Source: Taklimakanibacter sp050251035 (GTDB taxonomy: Bacteria > Pseudomonadota > Alphaproteobacteria > Rhizobiales > Aestuariivirgaceae). Taken from it: a DNA stretch of 64,000 nucleotides. A program made the translations under genes and the position numbers. Shown in pieces: positions 15,927 to 25,034 of the stretch (position 1 is its first letter; the number at the start of each line of letters is the position of its first letter). The stretch spans positions 1 to 64,000 of the forward strand of contig JBFWNN010000030.1 of assembly GCA_050251035.1 (NCBI GenBank), given 5' to 3'. The notes under the pieces were generated by a model, which was not told the DNA's origin, ran no database searches, and worked only from the letters and a program-made list of their open reading frames with translations.

Positions 15927-18900
15927 GTCCCCGCCGCCAAGGCCTCATCCAACGCTTGCGTTGCGCGGATGAATTGGTAGTCGCGGCCGAGCGCCGCCAG
16001 TCGCATGAGCTCGGCCTTCGCCGCCTCGCTGCGCTCGCCGCGCCCGACGCGGATCAGGATGCGCGCCCGCTCGATGAGGAAAACCGCCCATGGGAAAGGC
16101 TCCTCGGCGATGTAGTCCGCCAGCGCCTGGATGAAGCTCTCCGCCGCCGCCCAGTCCCGCCGTTTCAGCGACGCCGTCATCATGTGACCGTTGAAATAGA
16201 GATGGTTGTGGATCGGCGCGCCGGCCTTGAGGATGGCGCGGGCATGCGCGATATGTGCGTGACGCTCGCTTTCACCAGCGGCCAGCTCGGCCAGCATGCC
16301 GAGCACGATCGGTCCCATATAGTTGAGCCCGGTCTCCTCGCAGAGCTTGTACGCCCGATCGGCATAGTGCCGGGCCTCGTCCCGGCGCTCGGCGGTGAGC
16401 GCAAGCTCGGCAAAGAACATCTTGCTTTCCGCCTCGAAACGCTTGGCGCCGAGCGCGATCGCAATCTCGTCCGCTTTCACCGCATGCTCGCGCGCCGTCT
16501 CGATCTCGTCCGCCTCGAACCTGCGGAAATAACCGCAGTGATGCGCGATCATCAAGGCGCGCCGGGCGCCGGCGCGCTCGGCGAGTTCGATCGTCTCGCG
16601 CGTATAGGTGTCGGTCTCGCGCCATTCGCCCTTGGAAAGCGCGGTCAAGGCGCACATCGGCAGATTGGCTACCTCGATGCGGCCAAAACCCTCCTTGCGC
16701 GCCAGCATCACGCAGCGGCTGAAGGCGTCATGGGCGCTGAGCATGCGGCCATTGGCGTAATAGCCATCTCCCAGCCCGCCCAAGGCGCGGATCTCGGCTT
16801 CGATGGAGCCCGCCGCGCGTGCGAAGTCGAGAGCCTTCTGATGCTCGGCCAGGCACTCGGCCAGCCGCCCTTGCGGGAACAGGAGATTGCCGCGCAGATA
16901 ATGCGATCGCGACAGGTCATAAAGCAGCCGATCGCTCTCGGCGATCGCATCGGCGCGGTCGAGCGCCGCGAAGGCTTCACTGAGCCGGTCGGATAATCTG
17001 AGAGTCTGGGCGAAACCGATATTGGCGCGGCAGGACAGCGCCCGATCACCCTCGGCGAGCCGCAGCGCCGCGGGCCAGACCTCGAGCGCCGGAGCGGTCT
17101 GCCCCGTCTCGAGCAGCATCTCGCCGCGGCGCGTGAGCAACTCCGCCTTGCGCGGGCCCTCCTCCGCCAGCTCCACCGCGCGCGCATTGAGCACGATCGC
17201 ATTGTCATAATGGTAGATCGCCCATTCGCTTTCCGCCGCCTTGTCATAGGCGTCGGCGGCGCGCGGATCCTGCGCCTGGTCGAGATGACTGGCGGCAAGG
17301 AGCCTGTCGCGTCCCTCGAACCAGTCGGCCGCTTTCACATGCAGGGTCCGGCGGCGCGATTTCGGCAGGGTGCCATAGGTAGCATCGCGCACCAGAGCAT
17401 GCACGAACTCGTATTGGTGCCCCGCACGCCTGAGCAGCACCGCGTCGATCAGCGCCTGCAGCCCCGCCCCTCTTTCCTCCAGGAGATGATCGATCTCGTC
17501 CTGAGTGAACCGATGGCCGAGGACCGAGGCGGTCTGCACGATGCGCCGGTCTCTTTCCGGCAGACGGTCGAGGCGCGCGACGATGAGGCTCTGGATCGAT
17601 TGCGGCAGCGCTTCGCCGCCGGCCCCCGTCTTGTGATGCAGCAGTTGCACCAGGAACAGCGGATTGCCTGCGGCGCGCTGCAGGACCTCCCGCACGAGCG
17701 CGGTCTCACCGGCGAAGACCTGCGCAGCGAGGCTCGCCGCCTCCTTGTCGGTGAGGGCGGCAAGGTTAAGGACCTTGACCGAGGTCGGTGCCACCCGCGC
17801 AAGCCAGGCGTTGTCCAGCGGATCGCGTTCCGGACGCGTCGTGAAGATGAGGGTGATCGGACAGGATCGGGCCGCAAGTGCCAGCGCCGCGAGCATGTCC
17901 AGTCCGTCATCGTCGATCCAGTGCAGATCTTCCACCGTGAAGAAAAGCGGTCTCTGGCGGGCGGCGAAGCTTGCGATCCTGCCCAGGGTTTCGATCCGCG
18001 CCGCCAGTCGGCCTGCGGCATCGAAGGCATTGAAGACGCGGACGAGGCCGGCCGGCATCATCACGCCCGTGAGGTCGTGCAGGAAGGCCTCGTCACGCTC
18101 GCCAAGGCCATGCTGCGCGACGAAGCCGGCGATGCCCGCGACCAGGCCAGCCTCGTCTGCGCCGGGCTCGATGGCGAGAAGGGCTTGCGTGATGGTTCGC
18201 CGCAATTGCGTCTGACTGCCTCCCCCGAAGCTCATGACCGCGGCGCTGAGGCATGGCAGGCCACGGGCGCGTGCCGCGGCGGTGGCGGCTTCCAGCAAGC
18301 GGGACTTGCCGATCCCGGCCTCGCCGCGAAGATGGACGATGCGGCCGGCCCCTTCCCGGGCGGTGATGTCGAGGGCCGTCTCGATCTCCGCCATTTCCGC
18401 CCGGCGCCCGACAAAGGGCGGCCCCTCTTCATCGCGCGAGGCGCGCTCCTGCGCGGACAGCCTGAAGACGGGAAGCGGCTCGGCGAAACCGTCGAGTTCG
18501 CGGCGGCCGAGCGCATCCACCGCGTGGCGGTGGGCGACGGCGGTCGCGAGATCGTCCGAAAGCAGGATCTCGCCGCGCCGCGCCAGATCGCACAGGCGCG
18601 CGGCGAGATTGACCGACGAGCCGGTGATCGTATAGGGCCGGTGCACATCGCTGCCGGTGGTCGCCGCGAGCACCGTGCCCGCCGCCAGACCGCAATGCGC
18701 ATCGAGGGGGCCGGCCTTGTAGCGCTGAGCGAGCGTCGCCATCCCCTCGCGGATTGCGATCGCCGCGGCGATCGCTCTCAGCGCATCATCGCCATGGGCG
18801 ACGGGGGCGCCGAACACCGCCATGGTGCAGTCGCCGATATGCTTGTCCACCGTGCCGCCCAGGCGCACGATCGCGCCGTCCGCCAGCGCGAAGAAATCAT

Positions 18901-19177
18901 TGAGCAGGTTCTGCACATCTTCCGGATCCCGGTTCTCCGAGAACGCGGTATAGCCCGACAGGTCGGCGAAGAGGACGGTGACCGGCCTGAGCTCGCCTTC
19001 GGCCGGACGAACGGCCGGCGCTGCGGCCTGGAGCGCCGCGCCGCAATGGCCGCAAAAGCGCGACGCGGGAGGATTTTCTCCACCGCAGCTGCGGCAGGTC
19101 GGAGCGATGGGCGCCCCGCAGCCGGTGCAGAAGCGCTGGCCGGGTTTCGTCTCGGTTCCGCAGGATCGGCAGGCCAT
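15923..19177 (-). CDS. Zinc-ribbon class III adenylate cyclase fused to an ATPase and TPR-like repeats
   Basis: A 1084-residue cytosolic signalling protein. Residues 1-50 hold two CxxC-CxxC zinc ribbons (CRSCG, FCTGCG, CRSCG, FCGHCG). Residues 64-240 form a class III cyclase domain with metal-binding D72 (FADLSGYT) and D116 (KHIGD), adenine-selecting K112, and transition-state N190 and R194 (SVNLAARL), so cAMP synthesis is likely. Residues 255-560 are an AAA/STAND-like ATPase with Walker A GEAGIGKS at 285-292. The rest is helical TPR-like sequence. GGAG precedes the ATG at 19177. The input signal is unknown. It is well preserved with no frame breaks. Confidence 0.88.
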   Translation of the reverse strand: MACRSCGTETKPGQRFCTGCGAPIAPTCRSCGGENPPASRFCGHCGAALQAAAPAVRPAEGELRPVTVLFADLSGYTAFSENRDPEDVQNLLNDFFALADGAIVRLGGTVDKHIGDCTMAVFGAPVAHGDDALRAIAAAIAIREGMATLAQRYKAGPLDAHCGLAAGTVLAATTGSDVHRPYTITGSSVNLAARLCDLARRGEILLSDDLATAVAHRHAVDALGRRELDGFAEPLPVFRLSAQERASRDEEGPPFVGRRAEMAEIETALDITAREGAGRIVHLRGEAGIGKSRLLEAATAAARARGLPCLSAAVMSFGGGSQTQLRRTITQALLAIEPGADEAGLVAGIAGFVAQHGLGERDEAFLHDLTGVMMPAGLVRVFNAFDAAGRLAARIETLGRIASFAARQRPLFFTVEDLHWIDDDGLDMLAALALAARSCPITLIFTTRPERDPLDNAWLARVAPTSVKVLNLAALTDKEAASLAAQVFAGETALVREVLQRAAGNPLFLVQLLHHKTGAGGEALPQSIQSLIVARLDRLPERDRRIVQTASVLGHRFTQDEIDHLLEERGAGLQALIDAVLLRRAGHQYEFVHALVRDATYGTLPKSRRRTLHVKAADWFEGRDRLLAASHLDQAQDPRAADAYDKAAESEWAIYHYDNAIVLNARAVELAEEGPRKAELLTRRGEMLLETGQTAPALEVWPAALRLAEGDRALSCRANIGFAQTLRLSDRLSEAFAALDRADAIAESDRLLYDLSRSHYLRGNLLFPQGRLAECLAEHQKALDFARAAGSIEAEIRALGGLGDGYYANGRMLSAHDAFSRCVMLARKEGFGRIEVANLPMCALTALSKGEWRETDTYTRETIELAERAGARRALMIAHHCGYFRRFEADEIETAREHAVKADEIAIALGAKRFEAESKMFFAELALTAERRDEARHYADRAYKLCEETGLNYMGPIVLGMLAELAAGESERHAHIAHARAILKAGAPIHNHLYFNGHMMTASLKRRDWAAAESFIQALADYIAEEPFPWAVFLIERARILIRVGRGERSEAAKAELMRLAALGRDYQFIRATQALDEALAAGT

Positions 19178-19266
19178 CGTCACTCCAGCCGGGATGGAAC
19201 CGTCATTATCGCGCGGCGGCCCACGCATTTCCACCGTCGTTACCAGCTCCGGCGAATGCCGGCTTC

Positions 19267-20157
19267 CTATTTTGCCAGATTGACGATGATCACGCCCAGC
19301 AGCGCCATGATACCGCCGATGACGGCGAACAGCGTCGGCACCTCGCCCAGCCACAGGAAACCGAGCACGGTCGAGATGGGCGGCACGCTATAGAGGAAGT
19401 TCGAGGCCCGGCTCGCCGGGAATTTCGACAGCATGACGGAATAGGTGGCATAGGCGATCATGCTGGGGCCGATGCCCAGATAGATCGTGGCGAAGAGCGC
19501 CTCGGTCGAGGCCTGCGGCACCTGCATCGCCGCCGCCGGGATGAAGGGCGAAAGGAGCACGGCACCGATGACGATGTTCCAGGCCGCGACCGTCACCGGA
19601 CGGTGCGTCTTGAACAGCGGCTTCTGGGCGATGGTGGTGATGGTGTTGCACAAGGCCGCGCCGAAGACGAAGAGCGCGCCGATGTCGATCCGGAAGCCTT
19701 CGCCTTCACCGACCGCGATGAGGCCGATCCCGGCGAAGGAAATGGCGGTGCCGAGCCAGGCCCGTCCGCTGAAGGTCTCATTGAGCAGCAGCATGGCGAA
19801 GATGGCGGTGATGATCGGATTGACGTTGATGATGAAGGCGGCCGCCCCCGCCGACACGGTCTGCTCGCCGATATTGAGGAGCACGGTGTAGAGGGCGACG
19901 AAGAACACGCCGCCGATGAGAATGCGCCAGATCTCGCCGCCGCGCGGCCAGCCGGGCTGCGTGATGAGGAGATAGAGGGCAGCCGGTATGCCGGCGATGG
20001 CGAAGCGGGCGGCGCCGAGCTCCACCGGCCCGAAGGCCTGGAGGCCGGCGCGGATCGCCGGGAAGGCCGAGGCCCAGATGAGGATGGTGATGACGACGGC
20101 GGCGATGGCGGTGCCGTCGCGGGTCACGGCTGGGGGTTGGGCGGCGGCGTCGGCCAT
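19267..20157 (-). CDS. EamA/DMT-superfamily transporter
   Basis: Inner-membrane exporter-type protein of the drug/metabolite transporter superfamily: 296 residues, ten spans in two EamA repeats. Repeat 1 starts AAVVITILIWASAFPAIRAG; repeat 2 starts near residue 150 with IGALFVFGAALCNTITTIAQK and ends GEVPTLFAVIGGIMALLGV. The ATG at 20157 is preceded by TGGAGATACCC, a better start than in-frame codons further upstream. It is divergent from a LysR regulator across 173 bases, the classic arrangement in which the regulator controls the transporter. Substrate is unknown; amino acids or drugs are common in the family. Confidence 0.85.
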   Translation of the reverse strand: MADAAAQPPAVTRDGTAIAAVVITILIWASAFPAIRAGLQAFGPVELGAARFAIAGIPAALYLLITQPGWPRGGEIWRILIGGVFFVALYTVLLNIGEQTVSAGAAAFIINVNPIITAIFAMLLLNETFSGRAWLGTAISFAGIGLIAVGEGEGFRIDIGALFVFGAALCNTITTIAQKPLFKTHRPVTVAAWNIVIGAVLLSPFIPAAAMQVPQASTEALFATIYLGIGPSMIAYATYSVMLSKFPASRASNFLYSVPPISTVLGFLWLGEVPTLFAVIGGIMALLGVIIVNLAK

Positions 20158-20330
20158 GGGTATCTCCAATGGTGAGATGCCGCGCACAGCCGAACCGGCT
20201 TGCAAGGAAACCATCTCAACTAATTGAAATGAAAGAGCTCGATGAGACAGGCTCAGGACTCATCAAATCCAGTCCGTCGTATTTCGGCCCGATCCAGCTC
20301 ATTGACAAACGAAACAATCGAGTATGAGCT
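20158..20330. promoter_or_regulatory. Divergent DMT-transporter/LysR control region
   Basis: The 173-base gap between the two divergent starts contains AT-rich CTCAACTAATTGAAATG around 20215-20231 and a TTGACA at 20302-20307 oriented toward the LysR gene, with TATGAG about 15 bases further, a shorter than ideal spacing. A LysR-type T-N11-A site is plausible here but I could not single one out. Confidence 0.35.
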
Positions 20331-21263
20331 GTGAACATGGATCACAGCCCGATACCGCTTCCGCCGCTCGACACGATCCGCGCTTTCGACACGGCGGCAC
20401 GCAGCGGCAGCTTCTCCGCCGCCGCCGAGACCTTGAACCTGACCCATGGCGCGGTGAGCCGGCAGATCGCCAAGCTCGAGCGTTGGTTCGGCCATCGGCT
20501 CTTCGAGCGTCAGGCCCGCGGCGTCGCCTTGACGCCCGAAGGCCAGCGCCTTTTCCTGCGCACCACCGAGGCTCTGTCGATCATTGCCGACGGATCGGAC
20601 CGCTGGGTGGAGGCGCGCGGGACGGCCGTGGTCCGCCTCTCTTCGATCCCCTCGATCAGCGGCCTCTGGCTGATGCAGAGGCTGTCAGCCTTCGAAAGCG
20701 GCGAGCCGCCCTTGCGCATCGAGCTCAGCGTGGAGCATCGCCATGTCGATCTCGAGAGCGAGGGCGGTGATCTCGCTTTCCGCTGCGGCCGCGGGCGTGT
20801 TCCCAATCGCGTCTCGGTGCAGCTCTTCGAGGAGCTCTGCTATCCGATCGCCTCGCCTGCCTTCGCCCGTCGCATCGGACAGGGCGCCCCCGAAAGGCTG
20901 CTCGATTTCCCGCTCATCCATGATTCCGACGCCGCCGCCTGGCGCGCCTGGTTCGCCACCCAGAACATCGACTACCGGCCACGCCCGCAGGATCGCCGCT
21001 TCGAGGACTACAATCTCGTCCTCGATGCCGCCGCCCATGGGCTCGGCATAGCCCTGGCGCGCCCGCCCATGATCGAAGGCTCGCATCATGAGACCCGGGT
21101 CGTCGCGGTCGACGCCCACCGGGTCAAGAATCCTGTGTCCTACTGGCTCGATAGGCCAGTCCGCAAGCCGCGGCCCGCCGCCATCGTGCTGGCGCGCCGG
21201 ATCATGGCGGAAGCCGGCGTCGAAACCCAGGCGGCGGAGAGCTTTGTGACGGCTGAAAGCTAA
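20331..21263 (+). CDS. LysR-family transcriptional regulator (GcvA-like)
   Basis: DNA-binding regulator with N-terminal winged helix-turn-helix: LDTIRAFDTAARSGSFSAAA and LTHGAVSRQIAKLERWFG, residues about 14-65, followed by the RLFERQARGVALTPEGQ wing. The C-terminal substrate-binding domain (residues 95-300) has the GcvA-type phrases SIPSISGLWLMQRLSAF and DLAFRCGRG. Start is GTG at 20331 or ATG at 20337; both share the same weak GAG upstream. It is likely to regulate the divergent DMT transporter and itself. The effector is unknown. Confidence 0.9.
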   Translation: MNMDHSPIPLPPLDTIRAFDTAARSGSFSAAAETLNLTHGAVSRQIAKLERWFGHRLFERQARGVALTPEGQRLFLRTTEALSIIADGSDRWVEARGTAVVRLSSIPSISGLWLMQRLSAFESGEPPLRIELSVEHRHVDLESEGGDLAFRCGRGRVPNRVSVQLFEELCYPIASPAFARRIGQGAPERLLDFPLIHDSDAAAWRAWFATQNIDYRPRPQDRRFEDYNLVLDAAAHGLGIALARPPMIEGSHHETRVVAVDAHRVKNPVSYWLDRPVRKPRPAAIVLARRIMAEAGVETQAAESFVTAES

Positions 21264-21386
21264 CCTTTCGAGAAAAACAAGATTGCGGTCCCCTTGCACC
21301 CATGTCACCAATGATGCGGGACAGCAGCGATCCATGGCTATGTGTGATCGGCCGACCAAGCGGCGCCGATGCTACAGGAGGTGGAT

Positions 21387-22736
21387 GTGACCTTATTCGC
21401 TTCCCATTTCAGGACGCATTGGCGTCCGATGATCGGCGCGGCAGTTTTCGCGGCGCTTTTGCCATCTGCCACACTTGCAGCTGATTTAATCATGGCGATG
21501 GAGGAGGACCCGGCGCTCCAGCAGATCGCAGCCGAGTACTACCGTGAGAGGCATGGCGTCGAACTGGATGAGGCGTATAGGCGGCTGGCGATCCAGGACC
21601 GGGCCTCAGGCATCGAAGACGAGCTCGAGCGGGTGCTGGGTGCCCAATATGCCGGAATCTGGTTCGATCCGAACGATCACGGCCGCCTCAAGATCGGCAT
21701 GACCAAAGCCGCCATACCGGGCGAAAAGGATGTGCGCGCTGCACTCGATCGCTTGTCGCTTTCTCCCGACAGCGACCTGGTGGCGGTCCGCTTCACCGAG
21801 GCGGAGCTCGAGCGCCAGGTTGCCGCGATGAGCAAAGCGCTGTCACGCTTGCTGGACGGCGGACGCGTGACAACTGGTTACTCCACCCAGATGAACAGAG
21901 TGACGCTGACCGCGGTAAGCAACTTATCGGCCGAAGAAACCAGGCAAGTCGAGCAAGTCGGGCGGGAGCACGGCGCAATTGTCGACCGCGTGAATGTCCC
22001 GACCTTGCGCGGACAGCTGCAGTCCTGCGGCGTGCGAAAATGCAATAAGCCGTTTCGCGGCGGGCGCGAGATCATCGCATATAATCTGGGCGTCGCGCAT
22101 CGCTGCACGGCGGCGTTCATCGCCCGTCACCGGGTCTCCACCAAATGGCTCGTCATGACGGCCGGCCACTGCCTGACCAGTGCAAATTTCGCGAGCTGGT
22201 GGTCGGAAGTGGAACATCCAATGCCCGGCGAGCCCACTTACAGCGGCCGGAAGCTAGGTCCCACGGATGGTTGGGTGTTTCCAGGAACGGACGCAGGCGT
22301 TATTGCGATCGCAGCGGGATTCGAGCAGTCATGGTTGGTGCCTCCCGCGCCGATGCCCTGGGTGGTCGTGAAGGGCTCCGGCCAGACGACCTACAACCCG
22401 GAATACCCGATCAAGAAGGACGGCAAAAGTTCGCTTGGGAGCATCAAATGCATTACCGGACGCGACACGGGCACGCATTGTGGTCAGGTCGTCCTGCTGG
22501 GCTTCAGCGGAAGCGTTGAAGGAATGGGGGGCAATTCCGCCACCGTCCATAATATGGGTGTGATCGCCGCCTGTGTCGGCAAAAAGGGGGACAGTGGCGG
22601 CCCGGTCTACAAAACCAACACGGCCTACGGTATTTACTTGGGCACCTTGCCGATCGGCGACGGCTGCTTCGAGGTCTATCAGGGTATCCGTGGTGCAGAG
22701 AATGCTCTCAATGTCGATGTGCAGTTCACGCCCTGA
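21387..22736 (+). CDS. Secreted trypsin-fold serine protease with N-terminal prodomain (alpha-lytic/streptogrisin-like)
   Basis: A 449-residue secreted endopeptidase precursor. The GTG start at 21387 follows a near-perfect AGGAGGTG; an ATG 18 bases earlier would place that signal inside the gene. A signal peptide ends around LPSATLAA (residue 31). Residues 32-215 look like a pro-region, with a FTEAELERQV segment typical of alpha-lytic prodomains. The protease domain has H261 (VMTAGHC), D302 (PGTDAGVIAI) and S403 (GDSGGPVY), and paired cysteines C240/C262, C355/C365 and C396/C427. Its third codon positions are visibly less GC-rich than in neighbours, so transfer is possible. It stands alone. 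Confidence 0.84.
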   Translation: MTLFASHFRTHWRPMIGAAVFAALLPSATLAADLIMAMEEDPALQQIAAEYYRERHGVELDEAYRRLAIQDRASGIEDELERVLGAQYAGIWFDPNDHGRLKIGMTKAAIPGEKDVRAALDRLSLSPDSDLVAVRFTEAELERQVAAMSKALSRLLDGGRVTTGYSTQMNRVTLTAVSNLSAEETRQVEQVGREHGAIVDRVNVPTLRGQLQSCGVRKCNKPFRGGREIIAYNLGVAHRCTAAFIARHRVSTKWLVMTAGHCLTSANFASWWSEVEHPMPGEPTYSGRKLGPTDGWVFPGTDAGVIAIAAGFEQSWLVPPAPMPWVVVKGSGQTTYNPEYPIKKDGKSSLGSIKCITGRDTGTHCGQVVLLGFSGSVEGMGGNSATVHNMGVIAACVGKKGDSGGPVYKTNTAYGIYLGTLPIGDGCFEVYQGIRGAENALNVDVQFTP

Positions 22737-22875
22737 TAATTAGAGAATCTGCTGTCCTGATCGTGTGTTACGGCCATTACCGCCTGGAATGATCGAACTA
22801 GATGGAAAATCCCTTCCATCTCATATGGTTGTGAGTGTTTTCTGTTGCATCAAGACACCAATCTTACCGAAACCT

Positions 22876-24840
22876 CTATGCCAGGTTTTCACGTTTCACA
22901 TCAGGTGGCGTCGCTTCCTCGGTGAGCTGCTTGATCACCTCATCGAGGGTGAGCGACTGCTGCGCCTGCGAGCCGAGCCGGCGGACATTGAGCGTGCCCT
23001 CCTCCGTCTCGCGCTTGCCGGCGACCAGGATGACAGGGATCTTCGCCACCGAATGCTCGCGCACCTTGTAGTTGATCTTCTCGTTGCGCAGGTCAGTCTC
23101 GACCCTGAGGCCCGCCCGGGTGAGCGCCGCCGCGACCTTGCGCGCATAGTCGTCGGCATCGGAGACGATGGTGGTGACCACCACCTGCACTGGCGCCAGC
23201 CAGAGCGGGAAATGCCCGGCGAAATTTTCTATCAGCATGCCGAGGAACCGCTCCATCGACCCGCATATGGCCCGATGCACCATGACCGGCATCTTCTTCT
23301 GGCCGTCGGCATCGATGTAATAGGCACCGAAACGTTCCGGCAGGTTGAAGTCGACCTGGGTCGTTCCGCACTGCCATTCCCGGCCGATCGCATCGCGCAG
23401 CGTGTATTCGAATTTGGGCCCGTAGAATGTGCCCTCGCCCGGATTGACGCCGGTCTTGATGCGCCCGCCCGACTCACGCGAAATCTTGTCGAGCACGCGG
23501 GTCAGCACATCCTCGGCATGGTCCCACATCGCATCGGTGCCGACGCGCTTTTCCGGTCGTGTCGCCAGCTTTACGACGAATTCCGTGAAACCGAAATCGG
23601 CATAGACCGACAGGATGAGGTCGTTGATCTTGAGGCATTCCTCGGCGAGCTGGTCTTCGGTGCAGAAGACATGCGCATCGTCCTGGGTGAAGCCCCTGAC
23701 CCGCATCAGCCCATGCAGCGCGCCGGACGGCTCATAGCGGTGAACCGCGCCGAATTCGGCAAGCCTGATAGGAAGATCGCGGTAGGACTTGAGGCCATGC
23801 TTGAATATCTGGATATGCCCGGGGCAGTTCATGGGCTTGAGGGCAAAGACCCGCTGGTCCTCGGCATCGTCGCCCGCGGTCTGCACCTTGAACATGTTTT
23901 CGCGGTACCAGCCCCAATGGCCCGAGGTCTCCCACAGGACCTTATCGAGGACCTGCGGCGCGTTGACCTCATTATAGTCGGCCCTGAGCCTGCGGCGCAT
24001 ATAGGCGATGAGGGCTTGGAACAGCGTCCAGCCCTTGGGATGCCAGAAGACCACGCCCGGCCCTTCTTCCTGGAAGTGGAACAGGTCCATCTCGCGGCCC
24101 AAACGGCGATGATCGCGCTTTTCCGCCTCTTCGAGCGCCGTCAGATAGGTCTGCAGGTCCTTGTCATTGGCCCAGGCGGTGCCATAGATGCGGGTGAGCA
24201 TCGGATTTTTGGCATCGCCGCGCCAATAGGCGCCCGCCACCTTCATCAGCTTGAAAGCGGAGCCGATCTTGCCGGTCGAGGTCATATGTGGACCACGGCA
24301 GAGATCTATCCAGCCGCCTTGGTCGTAGAATTTGATCTCCTGGCCTTGCGGTATGGCGTCGACCAGCTCGACCTTGAACAACTCCCCTCTTGACTTGAAG
24401 AATTCCTTCGCCGCTTCACGTGAAACGATTCGTTTAGAAAATGGACGGTCGCGGGCGATGATTTCCCGCATTTTCTTCTCGATCGCCGGAAAATCCTCAG
24501 GGGTGAACGGCTCGTTGCGGAAAAAATCGTAATAGAAGCCGTTCTCGATCACCGGGCCGATCGTCACCTGGGTGCCGGGATGAAGCTCCTGGACGGCCTC
24601 GGCCAGCACATGGGCCGCGTCATGGCGGATGAGTTCCAGCGCCTCGGCGTCGTCGCGAGTGATGATTCGCACCTTCGCATCCCCGGTGATCGGGTCGGCG
24701 AGATCGGTCAGGACCCCGTCCCTCATCAGGGCGACGGCCTTTTTTTCGAGCGATTTGGAAATCGAAGCGGCGAGTTCGCTGCCGGTCAATCCCGCTTGCA
24801 CCTGGCGCACAGCGCCATCGGGAAAGGTGAGGTTTATCAT
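22876..24840 (-). CDS. thrS: Threonyl-tRNA synthetase
   Basis: Charges tRNA-Thr in the cytosol. The 654 residues show, in order, the TGS domain (INLTFPDGAVRQVQAGLTG), the SAD editing domain with HDAAHVLAEAVQELHPG, class II catalytic motifs (the WHPKGWTLFQALIAYMR block, PMNCPGHIQIFKHG, FTQDDAHVFCTEDQ), and a C-terminal anticodon-binding domain (WLAPVQVVVTTIVSDAD). The ATG at 24840 has AGGAG seven bases upstream; a GTG at 24858 would bury that signal. It is followed by a 139-base gap containing an 8-bp hairpin (22800-22821) without a T-run. Confidence 0.97.
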   Translation of the reverse strand: MINLTFPDGAVRQVQAGLTGSELAASISKSLEKKAVALMRDGVLTDLADPITGDAKVRIITRDDAEALELIRHDAAHVLAEAVQELHPGTQVTIGPVIENGFYYDFFRNEPFTPEDFPAIEKKMREIIARDRPFSKRIVSREAAKEFFKSRGELFKVELVDAIPQGQEIKFYDQGGWIDLCRGPHMTSTGKIGSAFKLMKVAGAYWRGDAKNPMLTRIYGTAWANDKDLQTYLTALEEAEKRDHRRLGREMDLFHFQEEGPGVVFWHPKGWTLFQALIAYMRRRLRADYNEVNAPQVLDKVLWETSGHWGWYRENMFKVQTAGDDAEDQRVFALKPMNCPGHIQIFKHGLKSYRDLPIRLAEFGAVHRYEPSGALHGLMRVRGFTQDDAHVFCTEDQLAEECLKINDLILSVYADFGFTEFVVKLATRPEKRVGTDAMWDHAEDVLTRVLDKISRESGGRIKTGVNPGEGTFYGPKFEYTLRDAIGREWQCGTTQVDFNLPERFGAYYIDADGQKKMPVMVHRAICGSMERFLGMLIENFAGHFPLWLAPVQVVVTTIVSDADDYARKVAAALTRAGLRVETDLRNEKINYKVREHSVAKIPVILVAGKRETEEGTLNVRRLGSQAQQSLTLDEVIKQLTEEATPPDVKRENLA

Positions 24841-25034
24841 GATGTTACTCCTGCTCACTCCTGCATACGCGGCAGGTAAGCGTCATATGTTGCGGCGCCG
24901 CTTATGGCAGCGCTTGCGCCCCCGGTCAACCGTGGCGGATGATCGCCGGCGGGGCGAATATGGTTAATAACGCCTCGTTAACCTTAACAAGTCATGTTTC
25001 CCGACTGAACTGCAAGGCAACTCAGGGGTGACTT

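Noticed and set aside
17210..19393. A 727-codon open frame on the plus strand
   Set aside because: It is antisense to the zinc-ribbon cyclase/ATPase gene, whose motifs are intact on the minus strand. High GC produces such long shadow frames, and its translation is low-complexity Arg/Gly/Asp-rich sequence.
22765..24393. A 542-codon open frame on the plus strand
   Set aside because: Antisense shadow of thrS, which is certain.
24964..24987. TTAA repeats before the outer-membrane protein gene
   Set aside because: Three TTAA elements occur, but the spacings are 10 and 2 bases, not the 7 required for a CtrA box.
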